Assembly: GCF_002288925.2 (NCBI RefSeq)
Contig: NW_022098026.1
Coordinates: 21,453,432 to 21,517,431, forward strand
Source of the DNA: Delphinapterus leucas
Taxonomy: Eukaryota; Chordata; Mammalia; Artiodactyla; Monodontidae
DNA: 64,000 nucleotides
Direction: 5' to 3'
In this document: positions 59,801 to 64,000 of the stretch, in pieces
Layout of the letters: each line of letters begins with the position of its first letter
Numbering within the stretch: position 1 is the first letter of the stretch
Program-made: the position numbers and the translations under genes
The notes under the pieces: model-generated
Seen by the model: only the letters and a program-made list of their open reading frames with translations
Database searches by the model: none
What the model was told of the DNA's origin: nothing

Positions 59801-60670
59801 CTCTTTGACATAAATCACAGCAAGATATTTTTTGATCCATCTCCTAGAGTAATGGAAATAAAAACAAAAATAAACAAATGGGACCTAATGAAACTTCAAA
59901 GCTTTTGCACAGCAAAGGAAACCATAAACAAGATGGAAAGGGAGCCCTCAGAATGGGAGAAAATATGTGCAAACAAATCACTGGACAAAGGATTAATCTT
60001 CAAAATATATAAACAGCTCATGCAGCTCAATATTAAAAAAACAAACAACCCAATCCAAAAATGGGCAGAAGACCTAAATAGACATTTCTTCAAAGAAGAT
60101 TTACAGATGGCCAAGAAGCACATGAAAAGCTACTGAACATCACTAATTATTAGAGAGATGCAAATCAAAACTACAATGAGGTATCACCTCATACCAGTTA
60201 GAATGGGCATCATCAGAAAATCTACAAACAACAAATGCTGGAGAGGATGTGGAGAAAAGGGAACCCTCTTGCACTGTTGGTGGGAATGCAAATTGATACA
60301 GCCACTATGGAGAACAGTATGGAGGTTCCTTAAAAAACTAAAAATAGAGTTACCATATGACCCAGCAATCCCACTACTGGGCATATACCCAGAGAAAACC
60401 ACAATTCAAAAAGACACATGCACCCCAATGTTCATTGCAGCACTATTTATAGTAGCCAGGTCATGGAAGCAACCTAAATGCCCATCGACAGATGAATGGA
60501 TAAAGAAGAAGTGGTACATATAAACAATGGAATATTACTCAGCCATAAAAAGGAATGAAATTGGGTCATTTGTAGAGACGTGGATGCATCTAGAGACTGT
60601 CATAGAGAGTGAAGTAAGTCAGAAAGAGAAAAATAAATATCATATATTAATGTATATATGTGTAACCTAG
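56844..60670 (+). pseudogene. L1 ORF2 (endonuclease-reverse transcriptase), multiply broken
   Basis: ORF2p nicks target DNA and reverse-transcribes L1 RNA. The ATG at 56844 opens the endonuclease domain ('NVNGLN', 'TQETH') but a frameshift gives TGA at 57006. Endonuclease continues at 57139-57531 with 'GDFNT' (57274-57288) and 'RIDHILG', and a shift removes the SDH motif there. The spacer and start of RT lie in 57542-58513 with '[12 protein letters not shown]', ending after an extra A in an A-run near 58430. RT core resumes at 58590-58973 ('[11 protein letters not shown]', 'GTRQGCPL') and reads LADD instead of FADD at 58944-58955, then TAG. The C-terminal part lies in 59350-60136 and 60158-60523, with the Cys knuckle C-X3-C-X7-HC-X3-C at 60236-60289 and a TAA at 60521. 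No single protein can be made. Confidence 0.92.
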
Positions 60671-60880
60671 AAAATTGTACAGATGAACTTGTTTGCAGAG
60701 CAGAAATTGAGGCACAGAGTAAAGAAAAAAACGTATGGACACCAAGGGGGGAAAGCGGCGGGGGGGGAAGGTGGTGCTGTGATGAATTGGGAGATTGGGA
60801 TTGACATGTATACACTGAAGTGTATAAAATGGATGACTAATAAGAACCTGTTGTATAAAAAAAAAAAAGAAACAACCACA

Positions 60881-61009
60881 GAAGGTAATCAAATTCATGA
60901 GAAAATCAGAGAAACTACAAGAGTCCTTTCTCTTGTGGCAATGAACTTTGGTCAACTCTCTAGAAAGACATGTTTTTCCTATTTGCTTATTCTTTAATAA
61001 TTGCTCTTC
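60881..61009. other. short spacer after L1
   Basis: Unassigned sequence. The frame 60683-60997 runs from L1 3' UTR into it and is not a gene. Confidence 0.5.
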
Positions 61010-61197
61010 CTTCTCGTATCTGTCCCGTCTGGTGAACTCCTACTCACTCTGAAAAGCCCAGCTCCTGTGTTTCCTTCTCTCTGGAGCTGTTTCTAATCTT
61101 TCTCTTCTCACTGCCAGGCAGAATAGATACCTGCCTTCTCAGCACTGTGACATGCTGTATTGCAACAGCTTTGTCTCTGTCTTTTTCCCCACTAGAC
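61010..61197 (+). mobile_element. L2 LINE fragment
   Basis: 'gtctggtgaactcctactca', 'ctctgaaaagcccagctcct', 'ctctggagctgtttctaatc' and 'gcactgtgacatgctgtatt' follow an L2 3' region. Confidence 0.6.
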
Positions 61198-61499
61198 CAG
61201 GAGTCAGCAAACTATGATGCATGGGCCAAACCTGACCTGTTGCCTGTTTCTGTACAGTCTGTAAATTGAGAATGGCTTTTATTAATACATGGCCAAGTGA
61301 TGGAAAGAAAATCATAAGGAGAATATTTCATGACATGTTAAAATGATAACGAGAGTCAATTTGTACTATCTGTGGTTACTTCCATGTTACAATGGCAGAA
61401 CTGACAGAGACCATATGTTGGGACAGAGACCATATGTAGCCCACAAAGCATAAGATATTTATTACCCAGCCCTTTACTGAAAAAGTTTGCCACCAACTG
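61198..61499. mobile_element. hAT-Charlie-type non-autonomous DNA transposon
   Basis: The ends 'caggagtcagcaaactatga' and 'gaaaaagtttgccaccaact' are decayed inverted repeats (ideal form CAGGGGTCGGCAAACT). Inside lie 'gcatgggccaaacctgacct', 'ggcttttattaatacatgg' and 'atatttattacccagccctt'. A 16-bp word, GACAGAGACCATATGT, is tandemly duplicated at 61403-61418 and 61422-61437. The exact MER name is left open. Confidence 0.75.
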
Positions 61500-61539
61500 C
61501 TCTGTGGGCAGGGACCATCATGTCACAGTCATGTAGCTG

Positions 61540-61735
61540 ACATGTCCTGTTACCATATGCTGAGCACGATGCTTTATCTTCCTTGATCCAACAACCCTAA
61601 GACGGAACTGCTACATCATTTCCATTTTACAGATGAAGCGACTGAGGCACAGAGATGTTGAGAATTTCTCTGAGAGTTGTATGAGTAGCAGCCTGTAAAT
61701 ATGGGATTCAAATCTAGGTCTGTCTGCCTCCAGCC
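61540..61735 (-). mobile_element. MIR SINE remnant
   Basis: 'catatgctgagcacgatgct', 'atttccattttacagatgaa', 'gcgactgaggcacagagatg' and 'gggattcaaatctaggtctg' are in minus-strand MIR order. Confidence 0.8.
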
Positions 61736-62439
61736 GTCAGCAGGCACCCATGTGGTCATCATCACCCAGGCCCTGAGGGCGGTACTTGGCACTGTTTGTG
61801 GAATAAATCCGTCACATCTCTCCCTGTTGCCCTCAACTGTATTCCTCTATTTAGAGGAAGGAACTCCAAAACAACTTCCATGAGTTTTTCTGAGTAGAGT
61901 GAGCCCATTACTAGTAGACGGGTTAATTAATCTATTAATGGTATGTGTTGAACATATCCCATGGGCCAGGCTCTGTTGCAGGGCTGAGATACAGAAAAGA
62001 AGGAGCGTGCTGTCTAGAGAGGAATCCTGGGCCCTGAATATTGGAATAAGGAGGCAGAAAGCTCTTTCTGGACCCTATCCAGCAGGGTAGATGAGTAGCA
62101 GATACAAGATTTCATGGAAGCTTCATGGTAAATGTTCTTGTATTGTTTTCATAGGGAAGCCCTCACTGATTTTGTTTAAGTGTTTTCCCCTCATGGGGAA
62201 GATGTGGTGATCAGTTTAGATGGCACTGTGCTTGCTGCCACAACAGTGAAGGTTTTCTACTTTGCTCACGACTTCGTCTCCCCATGCTTAGGAAGGAAAC
62301 AGCTGCGTTTTCCATGTCCCTGTCACTACTTGGGTATTTACTGCAACCCTTGGAGTACAGTGATTCCTTTAATGACCACATACAGCCTGAGGGCCAAAGG
62401 GAAGGTGGAAGGGAGAGGACGGGGTGGGGAAGAGTGGGG
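61736..62439. other. unassigned sequence
   Basis: A 123-codon plus frame (62180-62551) runs into MIR sequence and has no domain. No gene is called. Confidence 0.4.
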
Positions 62440-62610
62440 GCATCCACTAATTAGTTGTGTGACCCTGTCACTTAAAATACTTCCCGTGTTTTATTTTCTT
62501 TACTTGGAAAATGAGGATAATAACAGTAATTACCTTGTAGGGTTGTTGTGAGGATTAAATGAGACCAATACAAGGATCTTTTGCACTGTAAGTTCTCAAA
62601 TGCTGCCTTG
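62440..62610 (+). mobile_element. MIR SINE remnant
   Basis: 'attagttgtgtgaccctgtc', 'acttggaaaatgaggataat', 'gggttgttgtgaggattaaa' is plus-strand MIR. Confidence 0.8.
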
Positions 62611-63104
62611 ACCGTTACTCCTACCAGTGTTCTAACCACTGCTATCACCGTATTACTAGGTTCTAGAAATCCAGCCTTGAAAAGAGCAGGCAGAGTCAGG
62701 CTAAGGACATATGCCGAGTGCTGTGAAGTGTGCTGAGCAGTAATGGAATCATTATAACGGTTTCATAGTGTGCTATTTGCCGGAATGTTTTTCCAGGCAA
62801 AATACTATCTTGAGATCCCTACCTGAAGCCCCTCTGGTGTCCAGTTTAGGGGGTCTGATTGGAAGTCACGTCTTCATTCTTTAAGACCATGGGTCCAAGC
62901 TGGCATCCCTAATGCCACGTTGCTTATAGTCCCTCAACACCTCCTCACCAGTGCTCTCGTCCCCAGTTGGTCATAGGCACCGCCCAGCCATGCACCTGCC
63001 TCCAAGTTTCATCTTGCTCAGGGCTCTTCCTTCAACGCAGAGCCCTCACCTGTGGGCTCTGTAAACTCCCAATGGGATTTCAATTGTAAATTTTACTGCA
63101 CGAA
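62611..63104. other. unassigned sequence
   Basis: No gene or repeat recognised. Confidence 0.4.
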
Positions 63105-63190
63105 GTGTCTGTGAACCAGCAGCATTGGCATTACCTGGGAGCTTGTTAAAAATGCACAATCTAACAACAACAACAAAAAATGCAGCATCT
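63105..63190 (-). mobile_element. MER20-type fragment with (AAC)n insertion
   Basis: 'gaaccagcagcattggcatt' and 'acctgggagcttgttaaaaa' are reverse MER20. Then 'aaatgcacaatct' is followed by an AAC-repeat and a second, slightly different 'aaatgcagcatct', after which the L1 begins. The right part of the element probably lies beyond the L1, outside the window. Confidence 0.65.
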
Positions 63191-64000
63191 CCAACTGTTA
63201 TATCTTCATCTTGGATTGGTCCCTTGATCATTATGTAGTGTCCTTCTTTGTCTCTTGTAACAGTCTTTATTTTAAAGTCTGTTTCGTAAATATATATGCA
63301 CCCAACATAGGAGCACCTCAATGTATAAGGCAAATGCTCTATGGCCATACCATTCCACCCTGAATGCACCCAATCTCGTCAATATATGAGGCAAATGCTC
63401 GCAGCCATAAAAGGAGAAATCAACAGTAACACAATAATAGTGGGGGACTTTAACACCCACTTTCATCAATGGACAGATCACCCAGACAGAAAATCAATAA
63501 GGAAACACAGGCCTTAAATGACACATTGGAACGGATGGACTTAATTGATATTTATAGAGAATTCCATCCAAAGGTGGCAGAATACATATTCTTTCAAGTG
63601 CACGTGGAACATTCTCCAGGATTGATCATATGCTGGGCCACAAAGTGAGCCTCAGTAAATTTAAGAAAATTGAAACACATCAAGTATCTTTCTGAACACA
63701 ATGCTATGAGATTAGAAATCAACTCAAGAAAAAAACTGTAAAAAACACAAAGATGTGGAGGCTAAACAACATGCTACTAAACAACCAATGGATCACTGAA
63801 GAAATCAAGAGGAAATAACAAAATACCTAGAGACAAATGAAAATGAAAGCATGATGGTCCAAAACCTATGGGATGCAGAAAAAGCAGATCTAAGAGGGAA
63901 GTTTATAGCAATACAATCATACCTCAGGAAACAAGAAAAATCCCAAATAAACAACCTAACCTTACACCGAAAGCAACTGGAGAAATAAGAATGAAACCCA
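63191..64000 (+). mobile_element. L1 LINE with inverted 5' segment (twin-priming type), cut by window end
   Basis: 63191-63287 reads as reverse-complement L1 ORF2 (endonuclease region, equivalent to about 57079-57176 of the complete copy). From 63288 the same ORF2 continues in forward orientation ('aaatatatatgcacccaaca', equivalent to about 57178 on), through the endonuclease motifs ('gtgggggactttaacaccca', 'ttgatcatatgctgggccac') into the ORF2 spacer, up to the window edge. Frames are broken. It is more diverged than the copy at 55737. Confidence 0.9.
63338..63380 (+). pseudogene. 5S rRNA-derived fragment (5' ~40 nt) inserted in L1
   Basis: The segment TCTATGGCCATACCA, a 5-base TTCCA insertion, then CCCTGAATGCACCCAATCTC and GTC aligns to the first ~42 nt of vertebrate 5S rRNA. 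The four substitutions all fall at CpG positions of 5S (CG to TG or CA), the usual decay of methylated CpG. It is flanked by a 22-bp direct repeat of L1 sequence (63318-63339 and 63379-63400, two mismatches) and has no A-tail and no 3' half. It lacks the internal promoter, so it is not a 5S gene. Confidence 0.8.

Larger units (their letters stand above)
55737..60866 (+). mobile_element. L1 LINE, 5.1 kb, 5'-truncated in the 5' UTR, coding regions broken
   Basis: A cetartiodactyl/cetacean-type L1 with about 150 bp of 5' UTR, ORF1, a ~58-bp inter-ORF spacer, ORF2, a short 3' UTR with a G-rich tract (60746-60767) and an A-tail. A 14-bp target-site duplication with one T/C mismatch (AAGAAATAACCACA at 55723-55736, AAGAAACAACCACA at 60867-60880) fixes both ends. 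Lacking the 5' UTR promoter and with many frameshifts and stops, it cannot move by itself. Fairly low divergence from the consensus I remember suggests a relatively recent insertion. Confidence 0.95.

Noticed and set aside
56099..60523. Intact L1 proteins
   Set aside because: ORF1 is split over three frames and ORF2 over several, with premature stops at 57006, 58971 and 60521. Only broken pieces exist.
61403..61437. Tandem 16-mer as a regulatory repeat
   Set aside because: It is a two-copy duplication within a decayed hAT transposon, with no further copies nearby.
63338..63380. Functional 5S rRNA gene
   Set aside because: Only about the first 42 nt are present, with CpG decay and a 5-nt insertion. 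The internal control region and terminator are missing.

Overview
This is nuclear DNA from a mammal, almost certainly a cetacean (whale or dolphin). The host is inferred from recognised repeats. Eight tRNA-Glu-derived SINEs of the CHR type (the family of cetaceans, hippos and ruminants) are present, most of the short cetacean form. Several L1 copies carry cetartiodactyl-type ORF1, ORF2 and 3' ends. Beneath them lies the usual placental-mammal layer of MIR, L2, old L1M, MER20-like hAT and MaLR LTR remnants.

No host protein-coding gene, functional RNA gene, CpG island or bacterial-type system could be supported. The window looks like intergenic or deep intronic sequence. The long open frames are either L1 fragments or chance frames with no recognisable domain, and several smaller frames are translations of SINEs.

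Layout. 1-13 kb: sparse MIR/L2, one MaLR-type LTR, one old SINE, a tail-only insertion and microsatellites. 13-19 kb: a cluster of L1 pieces in both orientations. 19-38 kb: mostly unique sequence with MIR, L2, two CHR SINEs, two MER20 copies and an LTR-like remnant. 38-50 kb: SINE- and L1-rich, with five of the eight SINEs between 41.85 and 50.3 kb, one nested in an old L1. 50-55.7 kb: old repeats and an AT/GT microsatellite. 55.74-60.87 kb: a 5.1-kb L1 with ORF1 and ORF2 both broken, bounded by a 14-bp target-site duplication. 61-63 kb: L2, hAT and MIR. 63.19 kb to the end: a second L1 with an inverted 5' part, entering the window edge.

No new multi-gene system was found. The most interesting observations are retrotransposition footprints: a 5S rRNA-derived 43-nt fragment bounded by a 22-bp duplication inside the last L1; the near-seamless inversion in that same L1; a poly(A)-only insertion with a 15-bp duplication near 4.4 kb; inverted SINE pairs; and an AT-rich stretch near 46.8 kb with paired homeodomain-like sites. 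Family names come from recognition of consensus patterns, not a database search, and most boundaries are approximate.
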